Shown: positions 27,323-34,920 of the stretch, piece by piece | How positions within the stretch are numbered: the first letter of the stretch is position 1 | Layout: each line of letters begins with the position of its first letter | Assembly (NCBI GenBank): GCA_029559035.1 | Contig: JAKQCT010000029.1 | Span: 1 to 37,442 of the forward strand | Direction of reading: 5' to 3' | Source: Acidobacteriota bacterium | GTDB taxonomy: Bacteria > Acidobacteriota > UBA4820 | Length of the DNA stretch: 37,442 nt | The notes under the pieces: model-generated | Told to the model about the DNA's origin: nothing | The model's input: only the letters and a program-made list of their open reading frames with translations | Database searches by the model: none | Translations under genes and position numbers: made by a program

Positions 27323-28795
27323 ATGGAAAAGCTTCTTCTGGCGACGAGGGACAGGCTAAACACAAGGCTCGCGCTCATGGAGGACGGGAGGCTCGTCGAG
27401 TATTTCCAGGAGCCCACGCACCTCGGGGGCCTCGTCGGCAACCTTTACATGGGCAAGGTCAGCAGGATACTCCCGGGTGTGGATTCGGGGTTCATAGACA
27501 TCGGGCTCGACCGCGACGGGTTCCTCTTCGAAGGGGATATGGGGCCCCTTCTCGACGACGAGTTCAAGTTCGAGCCCCAGTCGAAATACCACCCCGTGAT
27601 CGAGGACCTGAGGGTCGGAGAGCGCGTCCTGGTGCAGGTCACGAAGGAACCGCTGGGGCAGAAGGGGCCGAGGCTCACGACGCAGATATCCATTCCCGGC
27701 AACTACCTCGTTTACATGCCCCAGACCAACAGGGTCGGCGCCTCGAAGAAACTCTCCGACAGCGAGAGGCAGAGGCTCAAGAAGACGATGGCGGAGCTGA
27801 AAGGCGATTTCCAGGGCAGCTTCATAGCCAGGACCGCCGCGGAAGGCGCCTCCAGGGAGGAACTCGCCGCGGAGATGCAGCAGCTCGCCGAGCTGTGGAG
27901 CTTTCTTACGCTCAAGATGGACGGTGCGCCGTGCCCGTCCCTCATCCACCAGGAGGCCGACCTCGCCACCAAGTCGGTCAGGGAGATCCTGCTCCGCTCC
28001 GAGGGCGAGCTCATCACCGACGACGGGGAGCTTTCCGAGAAGGTCCTCGAAAGCATCCAGTCCGTCCATGACAAGGACATCAGGATAACCCTATGGAAAA
28101 ACAAGCAGGACCTTTTCCGCGAGTACAAGATAGACGAGGAGCTGGAGAACGCCCTCAGGCCGAGGGTCTGGCTGAAGTCGGGCGGCTGCATCGTGGTCCA
28201 GCCGACGGAAGCTCTCGTCGCCATCGACGTCAACTCGGGAAGGTTCGTCGGAAAGAGGTCGCTCGAAGACACGGCGTTCAAGACCAACGTCGAAGCAGCG
28301 GAAGAGGTCGTGCGCCAGCTTCGCCTGAGGAACCTCGGGGGGATCATCGTCATAGATTTCATCGACATGACCGAGAAGGGACACAGGGACGCGCTCCTGT
28401 CGAAGTTCCAGGAATTCCTCAAGAACGACAAGGCGAAGAGCAGGATACTCAAGATCTCCGAGTTCGGCCTCGTGGAGATGACCCGAAAGAGGACGCACAG
28501 GCCGCTCGACAAGCTGCTGACCGCCCCCTGCCCCTGCTGCGAGGGGAAGGGAAGGATACCCGCGCCGTGGAAGATAGCGGAGGCGATCCTCGGCCAGCTT
28601 TCCAAGATCACCAGGAACAAGAAGTACAAGGTGACAGTCTCAACCCACCTTTACAGGTTCATCGAGGAGAATAGGGAGCACCTCGACATCCCGCCGTTCG
28701 CCGTCTTCGAGGAGATCAAGATGAGGGACCCGTCCCGCTTCGAGATCCTTCCGGTAGACGAAAAGGCGTTCCAGAAAATTGCGGAACATAAGTGA
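27323..28795 (+). CDS. rng: Ribonuclease G/E family endoribonuclease
   Basis: A 490-residue single-strand-specific endoribonuclease for rRNA 5' maturation and mRNA decay. It has an N-terminal RNase-H-like segment, then an S1 domain (GNLYMGKVSRILPGVDSGFIDIG, about 35-125). The catalytic DNase-I-like domain carries VAIDVNSGRF and GIIVIDFIDM, containing the two Mg-binding Asp residues. The Zn-link is CPCCEGKG. There is no long C-terminal scaffold, so it is RNase G-like rather than a full RNase E. It ends in a 17-nt overlap with the exonuclease gene. Confidence 0.95.
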   Translation: MEKLLLATRDRLNTRLALMEDGRLVEYFQEPTHLGGLVGNLYMGKVSRILPGVDSGFIDIGLDRDGFLFEGDMGPLLDDEFKFEPQSKYHPVIEDLRVGERVLVQVTKEPLGQKGPRLTTQISIPGNYLVYMPQTNRVGASKKLSDSERQRLKKTMAELKGDFQGSFIARTAAEGASREELAAEMQQLAELWSFLTLKMDGAPCPSLIHQEADLATKSVREILLRSEGELITDDGELSEKVLESIQSVHDKDIRITLWKNKQDLFREYKIDEELENALRPRVWLKSGGCIVVQPTEALVAIDVNSGRFVGKRSLEDTAFKTNVEAAEEVVRQLRLRNLGGIIVIDFIDMTEKGHRDALLSKFQEFLKNDKAKSRILKISEFGLVEMTRKRTHRPLDKLLTAPCPCCEGKGRIPAPWKIAEAILGQLSKITRNKKYKVTVSTHLYRFIEENREHLDIPPFAVFEEIKMRDPSRFEILPVDEKAFQKIAEHK

Positions 28796-29567
28796 CGAGC
28801 TTTTAAAGGAGCTCGAAGCGAAAGGCCGCCTCTCGGTTTCGGAGGCCGCCGGCAGGTATTTCTTCACCAAACTCACGGGCACATCCAGAAAAATGATAGA
28901 AGGCATCGTGGCAAGCGAGCCTCTGCTCGGCCTCGACGGCGACTACATCGTGATCAGGAAGCGCGAGCCTTATGACCTCGAAACGGAAATATCAACTGCG
29001 AAATTCGCCTTCATCGACACCGAGACCAACTTCAACAACATGAGGGCGGTCGAGATCGGGATCGTCCTTTCCGAAGGGCCTCAAGAGACCGGCAGGTTCT
29101 CGACCCTTCTGAACCCGGTCGTCGGCGTGGACAGGGAAACGCTCGAACTGACGGGGATCAGGGAGGAGGATATCCGGAGGGCGCCGAAGTTCGAGGAGGC
29201 GTGGGAGAATATCGAACCTCTTCTTCGCGGAAGGGTGATCGCCGCGCACAACCTGTCTTTCGACAGGAGGGTGATCGCGGAGGAGCTGGGAATCGCGGGG
29301 ATACGGTTCGGAGGCGACGCGCCGGGGATATGCACGCTGCAGTTCGCGAGGGCTCTTCTGAAGAGAGGGCAGTGCTCGCTGGACGAGCTTTCGGAGAGGT
29401 TCGACCTCAAGGAGGATGGGAGGCACAGGGCGCTGCCCGACGCGGGGCTCTGCTTCAAGCTGTTCTTCAGGCTGGTGAAGTATGCCGAGGAGAACAAGGT
29501 TGTCGAGACAAGCAGGCTCTCCCATCTCGCGCAGTTCAAGGCGCTCTTTCCCAGACTAATGTTCTAA
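28779..29567 (+). CDS. DnaQ-like 3'-5' exonuclease
   Basis: A 262-residue DEDDh exonuclease. Residues 1-65 form a winged-helix-like region. The exonuclease core then has ExoI FAFIDTETNF (Asp and Glu), ExoII AAHNLSFDRRVI and ExoIII HRALPDAGLCF. These give the DnaQ-type metal site used for proofreading or RNA/DNA trimming. The likely start is TTG (28779), inside the end of rng, with only a weak ribosome site, so translation is probably coupled. The separate N-terminal module sets it apart from standard epsilon subunits. Confidence 0.85.
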   Translation: MRNISDELLKELEAKGRLSVSEAAGRYFFTKLTGTSRKMIEGIVASEPLLGLDGDYIVIRKREPYDLETEISTAKFAFIDTETNFNNMRAVEIGIVLSEGPQETGRFSTLLNPVVGVDRETLELTGIREEDIRRAPKFEEAWENIEPLLRGRVIAAHNLSFDRRVIAEELGIAGIRFGGDAPGICTLQFARALLKRGQCSLDELSERFDLKEDGRHRALPDAGLCFKLFFRLVKYAEENKVVETSRLSHLAQFKALFPRLMF

Positions 29568-29711
29568 AGGTAGGCTGAAGGCTTAAGGCTGAAGAGCTGA
29601 AGTTCAATAGGGAATGTTGTTTTTCCGTAGGGGCGCGTTGCACGCGCCCGAAATTATTCCCCCTTTCGTCAAAGGGAGAGAGCGGGGGTATAATAATAAT
29701 TGAGGTGAAAA
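29568..29711. other. Intergenic boundary with hairpin and direct repeats
   Basis: This is the junction between the GC-rich core and the AT-rich block. It holds repeated GGCTGAAG-like words (29573-29612), a perfect 8-bp hairpin GGGCGCGT-TGC-ACGCGCCC (29631-29649), and a TATAAT at 29689-29694 with a weak -35. No T-run follows the hairpin, so I do not call it a terminator. No gene is seen. Confidence 0.6.
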
Positions 29712-29816
29712 ATGGGCGCTTTGTATTTTGGGGATAACCTGCATGTTCTCAGGGAAGAGAAGGAAATAAGTATCGTGTCCACCGAATGCGGAGGGAAGTT
29801 GCGTGGTTTGGATTGA
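29712..29816 (+). pseudogene. N-terminal stub of a DNA adenine/cytosine methyltransferase
   Basis: A 34-codon frame with GAGGTG just upstream. Residues 1-15 read MGALYFGDNLHVLRE, which is the usual beginning of type III/beta-class site-specific DNA methyltransferases. The next expected residues, leading to the catalytic DPPF, are missing, and the frame ends after unrelated residues. It therefore looks like the 5' remnant of a deleted modification gene, with its ribosome site still in place. Confidence 0.6.
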
Positions 29817-29852
29817 AAAGGGAAGGGCAATATATTAGGGACTTGAGGGAAA

Positions 29853-30674
29853 ATGAATAAAAGAGTCTGCGGAAAGCATGATAAGGCTTTATCCAGCAAT
29901 AAACAATTAGAATCGCACCCGTTCATGCTTCGCCTAAAAGAAGACATGCATTCACTCGTGAAGAAGGCTGGGAGGGAATTGTCTCTCAACGCAGAAAAGG
30001 GTAAACCTCTGAGAAAGAAAAAAGGCCCTGCAAATCTTCAACTTCCCTTCTCGTATTATCATGCTGTTTTTTCTTATACGACTAGATTAGTAGACGCTTT
30101 GGGATGTATTGGAGAAACTCTTGAATTTCTTCGTACATCTCCAAATCAAGCAACATTGAAAAAATACCACATTTCGAAAGAAAGATGGACCAAATACCAT
30201 TATGCAATCTTTGTTATAAGGATTTACAGCCTTTATGATATAGCGCTAATTTTAACAAATTATGTCTTTATGTTGGGTATTCCAGAGAGATATTGCATGC
30301 CTCATTTAATAACTTCAAACGCATGGGTTCATGGCACAAAGGTTGATGAGCAGCTGCACGCGATGGAAAAGGTTGTCAGTGAATATAGAGAACTCAGAAA
30401 TCATGGCGTTCATCGTGGCCAGCAACCAGAGTTTGAAGAATTACAAGATTTTGAGCCCATCTCTTTCTTGGCCTCAATGAGACTTGTGCCAGAGGATATT
30501 GTAAAGGCGGCAGATAAAGGCTTTACCTCATGTCTTCAACATAAAGGCAAGGAACTAAAAAGCAAGTATAAGGAATGCTTCGAGATCGTTTATAATCTAT
30601 TTACTGAGTTGCAACCATATTACGAAGCACGATGCGCCCAGCTTGAAAAATCAAAAAACTTGATTTCTAATTAA
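29853..30674 (+). CDS. HEPN-domain protein (Cthe_2314-like), possible RNase
   Basis: A 273-residue helical protein with AT-rich codons unlike the preceding operons. Residues 178-188 contain RNHGVH (Arg182 to His187), the RNxxxH motif of HEPN ribonucleases, within a helical domain running about 65-265. The overall shape resembles the Cthe_2314-type HEPN family. HEPN proteins often act in toxin, defence or RNA-cleavage roles with a nucleotidyltransferase partner, but none is next to it. A basic, flexible N terminus (1-60) precedes the domain. GAGGG precedes the ATG. The family assignment is tentative. Confidence 0.6.
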   Translation: MNKRVCGKHDKALSSNKQLESHPFMLRLKEDMHSLVKKAGRELSLNAEKGKPLRKKKGPANLQLPFSYYHAVFSYTTRLVDALGCIGETLEFLRTSPNQATLKKYHISKERWTKYHYAIFVIRIYSLYDIALILTNYVFMLGIPERYCMPHLITSNAWVHGTKVDEQLHAMEKVVSEYRELRNHGVHRGQQPEFEELQDFEPISFLASMRLVPEDIVKAADKGFTSCLQHKGKELKSKYKECFEIVYNLFTELQPYYEARCAQLEKSKNLISN

Positions 30675-30690
30675 TCGAGAAGGAGACCTT

Positions 30691-32244
30691 ATGAGAGAAA
30701 GATCCAAAAAAACTACCCTTTCTGTACTTATTGTCTCTTTAGTAATCCTTTCACAAGCTATCATAGCCCAAGAAAGTCTGCCTTCTATTATCAAGAAAAT
30801 CCAACCCTCTACTGTAGTCATTATCACCTACGACAGCAAAGGCGATCCTCTTGCCCAAGGAAGCGGATTTTTTATAAGCCAAAATGGAGAAATAATTACG
30901 AACAGACATGTTATCGAAGATGCTTATAAAGCCGAAATTAAAGCAAGTGATGGCAAAATCTATCAAGTTGCCGATATCTTAGCAATAGATAGTGAGGGCG
31001 ATATCGCCAAACTTTCCATCAAACTTGTTCAACCGAAAATATTTAGTCCTCTTGCCCTAAGTACTTCTGTCCCTCAGGTTGGCGAAAAAATCTTGGTCAT
31101 TGGCAACCCATTAGGGCTTGAACAAACTGTTTCTGATGGAATCGTGTCAGCGGTCCGCGACATTCCTTCATTTGGGAAAATTATCCAAATTACTGCCGCT
31201 ATTTCTCCTGGGTCTAGTGGTGGTCCTGTAATAAATATGAAAGGTGAAGTTATAGGAATTGCCACCTTTCAGTACAAAGAAGGGCAAAACCTCAATTTTG
31301 CAATTCCTTCCGAAAGAATTAACAAACTGTTTGTGAAAAAAGCCCAACCAATTGAAGATTGGAATGCGAGCTTAATTAAGGAAGGGCAATCTTCTGCCGA
31401 AAATCTTTATAAATCAGGATTCATTTTTCTTTGGACGGAGGAATATGAAAAGGCTCTTCCATATTTTAAAGAAGTAGTCAAGAAAAACCCCTCACATGCT
31501 GAAGCATACTCATATATAGGTCTATGCTGCATTAAACTTGGCAAATATCAGGAAGCAATAGAATCCAATAAAAGGGCAATACTCATTAAACCTGATTATG
31601 CATACGCTTTTGCTAGCCTTGGATTGTGTTATGGACTCCTCGGTAAAAATCAAGAAGCAGTTGAAGTATTAAGACAGGCGATAAGGATAAACCCCAATGA
31701 TGGTGAAGCTTATCATATGCTTGGTTTATCATATTTCGGCCTTGGTAGACATGGGGAAGCTCTGGAAGCTCTAACCCAGGCGACAAGGATTAATCCTAAT
31801 AACGCAGAGGCATATAACCTGCTTGGGTTGATTTATGGCCAACTTCATAAATATCAGGAAGCCATCGAAGCCTTCAAGCAAGTTATAAAAATCAATCCTG
31901 ATAACGCCGAGGCACATAATCAAATTGGTATGCTATATAGTCAACTTAACAGATATCAGGAAGCCATAAATGCTTTCAAACAGGCTATAAGGGTAAATCC
32001 TGACTATGCTGATGCGCATACGAATCTTGGCGTAAGCTATATGCAAACTGAAAAGTATCAAGACGCTGTAAAAGCCTTTAAACAAGCGATACGCAACAAT
32101 CCTAATTCCTCTCAATCTCATTATGGTCTTGGTTTAACTTATTTACTTCTTGGCGATACCGGGTCTGCATTGAATGAATACAAAATACTCAAAGCCCTAG
32201 ATCCCGAACTAGCCAACAAATTGTTCAACTTAATTTACAATTAG
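30691..32244 (+). CDS. Exported HtrA-like serine protease with eight TPRs
   Basis: A 517-residue protein. A signal peptide (about 1-27, ending AIIAQ) precedes a trypsin-like domain (about 30-225). The catalytic triad is visible as TNRHVI (His), DSEGDIAKL (Asp) and SPGSSGGPV (Ser), as in S1C/DegP proteases. Instead of a PDZ domain, residues about 236-508 hold eight consecutive TPRs of exactly 34 residues, such as NAEAYNLLGLIYGQLHKYQ. The TPRs probably hold partner or substrate proteins in the periplasm or at the surface. AAGGAG precedes the start. The AT-rich codon use matches the HEPN gene 16 bp upstream. Confidence 0.9.
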   Translation: MRERSKKTTLSVLIVSLVILSQAIIAQESLPSIIKKIQPSTVVIITYDSKGDPLAQGSGFFISQNGEIITNRHVIEDAYKAEIKASDGKIYQVADILAIDSEGDIAKLSIKLVQPKIFSPLALSTSVPQVGEKILVIGNPLGLEQTVSDGIVSAVRDIPSFGKIIQITAAISPGSSGGPVINMKGEVIGIATFQYKEGQNLNFAIPSERINKLFVKKAQPIEDWNASLIKEGQSSAENLYKSGFIFLWTEEYEKALPYFKEVVKKNPSHAEAYSYIGLCCIKLGKYQEAIESNKRAILIKPDYAYAFASLGLCYGLLGKNQEAVEVLRQAIRINPNDGEAYHMLGLSYFGLGRHGEALEALTQATRINPNNAEAYNLLGLIYGQLHKYQEAIEAFKQVIKINPDNAEAHNQIGMLYSQLNRYQEAINAFKQAIRVNPDYADAHTNLGVSYMQTEKYQDAVKAFKQAIRNNPNSSQSHYGLGLTYLLLGDTGSALNEYKILKALDPELANKLFNLIYN

Positions 32245-32383
32245 TCCAGGTGATGCAGGAAACCACGAGGTTGTTTCCGTCGTCAAGATTCAGAAAAAAT
32301 TATTCTTTTATGGTATTGTATAAGTGCGGGATTGATCGGAGTATAAAAATAAAGTAAGATTATTGCAGACAAGGAGGTGTATC

Positions 32384-32755
32384 ATGGCAAAAGTAGTTAA
32401 ATATAGTTTTGTGGTGATATTAGCTCTTTCAGCAATTAGTTGTGCGATAATGAACAAAAAGATGGCATCGTGGGAAGGTCACGATATTTCAGAAGTGATT
32501 GCCAGTTGGGGACCACCTGATCAGGTGATAGATATAGGTAGTGGCAACAAAATATATTCATGGTCACAAACCAGATCTTACACTTCGCCTGGAACAGCCA
32601 CAACAAACACTAATGTCAATGTATACGGGAACACCGCTTATGGCAGCAGCACCACAACTTACAATCCACCGAAAACAACAACTCGTCAAGCAACTCGTTC
32701 CTTCTGGGTCAACAGTTCTGGTAACATTTACAAGTGGGCCTGGCGAGGTCTATAA
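32384..32755 (+). CDS. Small lipoprotein with N-terminal W-x-G motif
   Basis: A 123-residue lipoprotein. The signal peptide ends LSAISC (lipobox, Cys about residue 20). After it comes SWEGHDISEVIASWGPPDQV, a pattern shared by small secreted lipoproteins with a BamE/SmpA-like fold. A Thr/Asn/Gly-rich low-complexity middle and a short strand region (RSFWVNSSGNIYKWAWRG) follow. The start is ATG 32384 with AAGGAGGTG upstream; an in-frame upstream start lacks a ribosome site. The 139-bp gap before it holds a GGAAAC/GTTTCC stem and no gene. The function is unknown. Confidence 0.7.
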   Translation: MAKVVKYSFVVILALSAISCAIMNKKMASWEGHDISEVIASWGPPDQVIDIGSGNKIYSWSQTRSYTSPGTATTNTNVNVYGNTAYGSSTTTYNPPKTTTRQATRSFWVNSSGNIYKWAWRGL

Positions 32756-32805
32756 AAGGTGAGTTTAGGTTAATTTCAAAGACCCGTGGGGTCAGGCAAT
32801 GAATT

Positions 32806-33522
32806 ATGAATAACTCCCTCCTCTCCCGCCTCTCCCCCCTCTCCCGCTCCGCCTCCTCCTGCTCGGAATGCTTCAACGAAGGCTGGGTGAAGCGTCCTTT
32901 CATGGATGTTGCCCAGCCGCGATGGGTCGGCCCGAAATATTGGGGATCTCCCTGTCGTGTCGTTGTCCTGATGTTGAACCCCGGACAAGGTAAGAAAAAG
33001 GAGCTTCCTGTAGAATCCAAGAAACGGCTACACAACTTTCGCGACGGGACGGCCAGCCTTGACGATATTTTCATGCGTCAAAAGGAGGGAATGAAACAAT
33101 GGGGTTGGCCGAAGGGGCGCTTCCTGGATTATTATTGCGGGAAACTGGGACTTGATCTGGACGAGATCGCCTTTGCCAATGTGGCCTGGTGCGCAACAGA
33201 GGGCAACAACTACCCAAGGAAAATGCTGGATCGCTGTTTCAACAAACATACTGCCCGGCTTTTTGAAATCCTTGAGCCGCGCGCCGTGCTGGCCTGTGGA
33301 ACGAAAACCCGCCGTTACGCCGCCGGTCTCACCGACATCACAGTCATAAAGCTGCTGCACCATGCCCATCGGAAGGGAAACGAGGCGGAGGAGAAAGAAA
33401 TTGAACGTGTCAAAGAAGAATTGAAGGCACAGAAGGTGTGGGTCCAGTCCCTACATTATGCATCTTTCCCCTCCCTCTTCCTTCTTTTTCTGTCTCTGCT
33501 AGAATCCTTTCTTCCGACTTAG
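32806..33522 (+). CDS. Uracil-DNA-glycosylase-like fold protein
   Basis: A 238-residue protein. The core reads VVVLMLNPGQG (about 50-60), AFANVAWCATEGNNYPRKML (about 122-141), EPRAVLACGTKT (about 160-171) and LLHHAHR (about 184-190). These elements fall in the order of UDG-superfamily motifs: substrate-binding loop, Asn strand, and the H-P/A-x-R closing loop. The N terminus (1-40) has a short Cys pair (CSEC). The C-terminal 25 residues are hydrophobic. The ribosome site is weak and is preceded by a GACCC-GTG-GGGTC hairpin (32781-32793), so the start could be further in. I infer the fold from motifs only; activity is uncertain. Confidence 0.5.
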   Translation: MNNSLLSRLSPLSRSASSCSECFNEGWVKRPFMDVAQPRWVGPKYWGSPCRVVVLMLNPGQGKKKELPVESKKRLHNFRDGTASLDDIFMRQKEGMKQWGWPKGRFLDYYCGKLGLDLDEIAFANVAWCATEGNNYPRKMLDRCFNKHTARLFEILEPRAVLACGTKTRRYAAGLTDITVIKLLHHAHRKGNEAEEKEIERVKEELKAQKVWVQSLHYASFPSLFLLFLSLLESFLPT

Positions 33523-33571
33523 AACCGTCAACTTTTGGGTTATAAAGGCAATTATTCCGCTTCAGAGGATT

Positions 33572-33943
33572 GCTTTGATGATCCGTTTTTTCGCTTGCGC
33601 TATCTTTCCGTCCAAGGGAGCCATCCGCAAGGCTGCTTTAGCCATCTTCTTATTTGCTTTGACCATATCCGTTTCTGCTTGGGGCGTATCTGCCTCTGCT
33701 TTATGTTTCCCCGTTTCTGCTTGGGGCATACCTGCTTCTGCTTGCTTTAAAGCAAGCATCTGTCAGCTTCAAGCAATTGTCTGGCGGCTTCAAGCAACCA
33801 TCGGGAAGGGTCAAGCAATGTCATAAATGTTTCAAGCAATTAACGGGAGGGCTAAAGCAGGCTTCGGGAGACTTCAAGCAGTCGTCCGGCAGGTTCAAGC
33901 AACCTCAGGAAGGGCTTAAGCAAGCATCGGGAGGCTTCAAGCG
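33572..33943. repeat. Convergent inverted arrays of 21-bp repeats around a 20-bp palindrome
   Basis: Left array: GCTT cores at 33572, 33593, 33635, 33656, 33677, 33698, 33719 and 33740, each a multiple of 21 bp apart (one degenerate unit at 33614). Right array: ten AAGCA/AAGCG cores from 33750 to 33939, exactly 21 bp apart, with consensus TCGGGAGGCTTCAAGCA plus 4 variable bases. The arrays have opposite polarity and meet at the perfect palindrome TGCTTGCTTTAAAGCAAGCA (33739-33758). Because 21 is divisible by 3, every open frame shows seven-residue repeats (about ASGGFKQ on plus, about AETGMPK on minus). The plus frame (TTG 33777 to TGA 34031) overlaps the next gene by ATGA. It is unclear whether any frame is translated. 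Confidence 0.85.
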
Positions 33944-34027
33944 GAATTCCGGATGTTCATTCGATAAAGCAGGGAGGGATGAAAAATTCACGGGCAAGCC
34001 CGTTTTTCCTTTTGAAAGGAGGAAACG

Positions 34028-34765
34028 ATGACCAAAACAAGACCGATGACCGGAATTTCAGACAGGCTGGCAAAGGCGAACGTCGCAATTTCCAACGCGC
34101 TTTCCGACGCGCAGATCGGGAAGCTCCTCGGGGAGTACGGCTATCAGACGCAAAAGCTCTCGGAGGGCAAGGGGATGCTTGAGGCGGCGGACCTTGCGGT
34201 GAAGAGGCAGGTGGCGGCGCACGGGGACCAGAAGGAGGCGACGGCGCGCTTCCTCTCCGCCGAGAAGACGGCGAGGACGGCCTACCAGAACCTGGCGCAG
34301 GTGGCGAGGGCGGCCTTCGCGAGGGACAAGGCGAAGCTGGCGGTGCTGGGGCTGAACGCCGCGATGCCGAAGGCGCTTCCGCTCTTTCTGACGATGGCGA
34401 CCGCCCTTTTCGACAATGCCAGCCACACGGCGGAGATCGCCGAGACGCTGAAAGGCTACGGCTACGGCGCCGACAAGCTGGCGAAGGAGCGGGCCAAGAT
34501 AGTTGAGCTTTCGGCAGCCGACCAGTCGCAGGAATCGGCGAAGGGCGCGGCCCAGCAGGCCACCTTCGAGCAGAACAGGGCGATGGAAGCCCTCGATTAC
34601 TGGATGGGCGGCTTCGTCAAGGTGGCGAAAGTGGCGTTGAGGGACCAGCCACAGCTCCTTGAAAAGCTCGGCATCCTCAAGCGCGGCGGCAAGACAGCCG
34701 CACAGAGACAAGCCCCACAGAAAGCCGCCGCGACCAGGGCGGCGAAGAAGACCCCGAAGATGTAG
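34028..34765 (+). CDS. Internally duplicated alpha-helical protein, unknown function
   Basis: A 245-residue, Ala/Lys-rich helical protein. Two halves align: LGEYGYQTQKLSEGKGMLEA (about 35-54) and LKGYGYGADKLAKERAKIVE (about 142-161). Each is followed by a long helix rich in Ala/Gln and a final helix ending near LAVLGLNAAMPK or LLEKLGILKRGGK. It looks like two four-helix-bundle units. The tail is Lys/Arg/Ala-rich. There is no signal peptide or membrane segment. AAGGAGG precedes the ATG. GC-rich third positions contrast with the AT-rich genes upstream. It lies directly behind the 21-bp arrays and ahead of two hairpins and a terminator. I do not recognise its family. Confidence 0.75.
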   Translation: MTKTRPMTGISDRLAKANVAISNALSDAQIGKLLGEYGYQTQKLSEGKGMLEAADLAVKRQVAAHGDQKEATARFLSAEKTARTAYQNLAQVARAAFARDKAKLAVLGLNAAMPKALPLFLTMATALFDNASHTAEIAETLKGYGYGADKLAKERAKIVELSAADQSQESAKGAAQQATFEQNRAMEALDYWMGGFVKVAKVALRDQPQLLEKLGILKRGGKTAAQRQAPQKAAATRAAKKTPKM

Positions 34766-34778
34766 AATACAATCAGTC

Positions 34779-34850
34779 TCTCTCACTGCCCCCTAAGCAT
34801 GTGAGAGACAAGCAGGATAGCGTCTCTGAGCCCCCTCATGCCTATCCTGC
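34779..34850 (+). other. Two hairpins with a shared loop motif
   Basis: Hairpin 1: TCTCTCAC (34779-34786) pairs with GTGAGAGA (34801-34808). Hairpin 2: GCAGGATAG (34812-34820) pairs perfectly with CTATCCTGC (34842-34850). Both enclose GCCCCCT followed by CATG (34788-34801 and 34830-34840). The stems differ but the loop word is kept. They lie between the helical-protein stop and a terminator, so they would be in its 3' UTR. Confidence 0.6.
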
Positions 34851-34852
34851 GC

Positions 34853-34890
34853 CCCCCGCCGGTATCCCATTTCCCGGCGGGGGTTCCTTT
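34853..34890 (+). terminator. Strong hairpin terminator after the helical-protein gene
   Basis: The 10-bp stem CCCCCGCCGG/CCGGCGGGGG (34853-34862 and 34874-34883) is followed by TTCCTTT. The T-run is broken but the stem is very stable. It separates the transcript from the convergent minus-strand operon. Confidence 0.75.
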
Positions 34891-34920
34891 CATTCAAAAC
34901 ACTAATCAATGAGGTTCTCT

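Noticed and set aside
29631-29649. Terminator of the exonuclease operon
   Set aside because: The hairpin is perfect but is followed by CGAAATT rather than a T-run.
33562-33759. Minus-strand 65-residue heptad-repeat protein
   Set aside because: The seven-residue pattern follows automatically from the 21-bp DNA period in every frame. No ribosome site or family supports it.
33572-33943. CRISPR array
   Set aside because: Units are 21 bp with only about 4 variable bases and no spacers. The polarity flips in the middle, and no cas genes are present.
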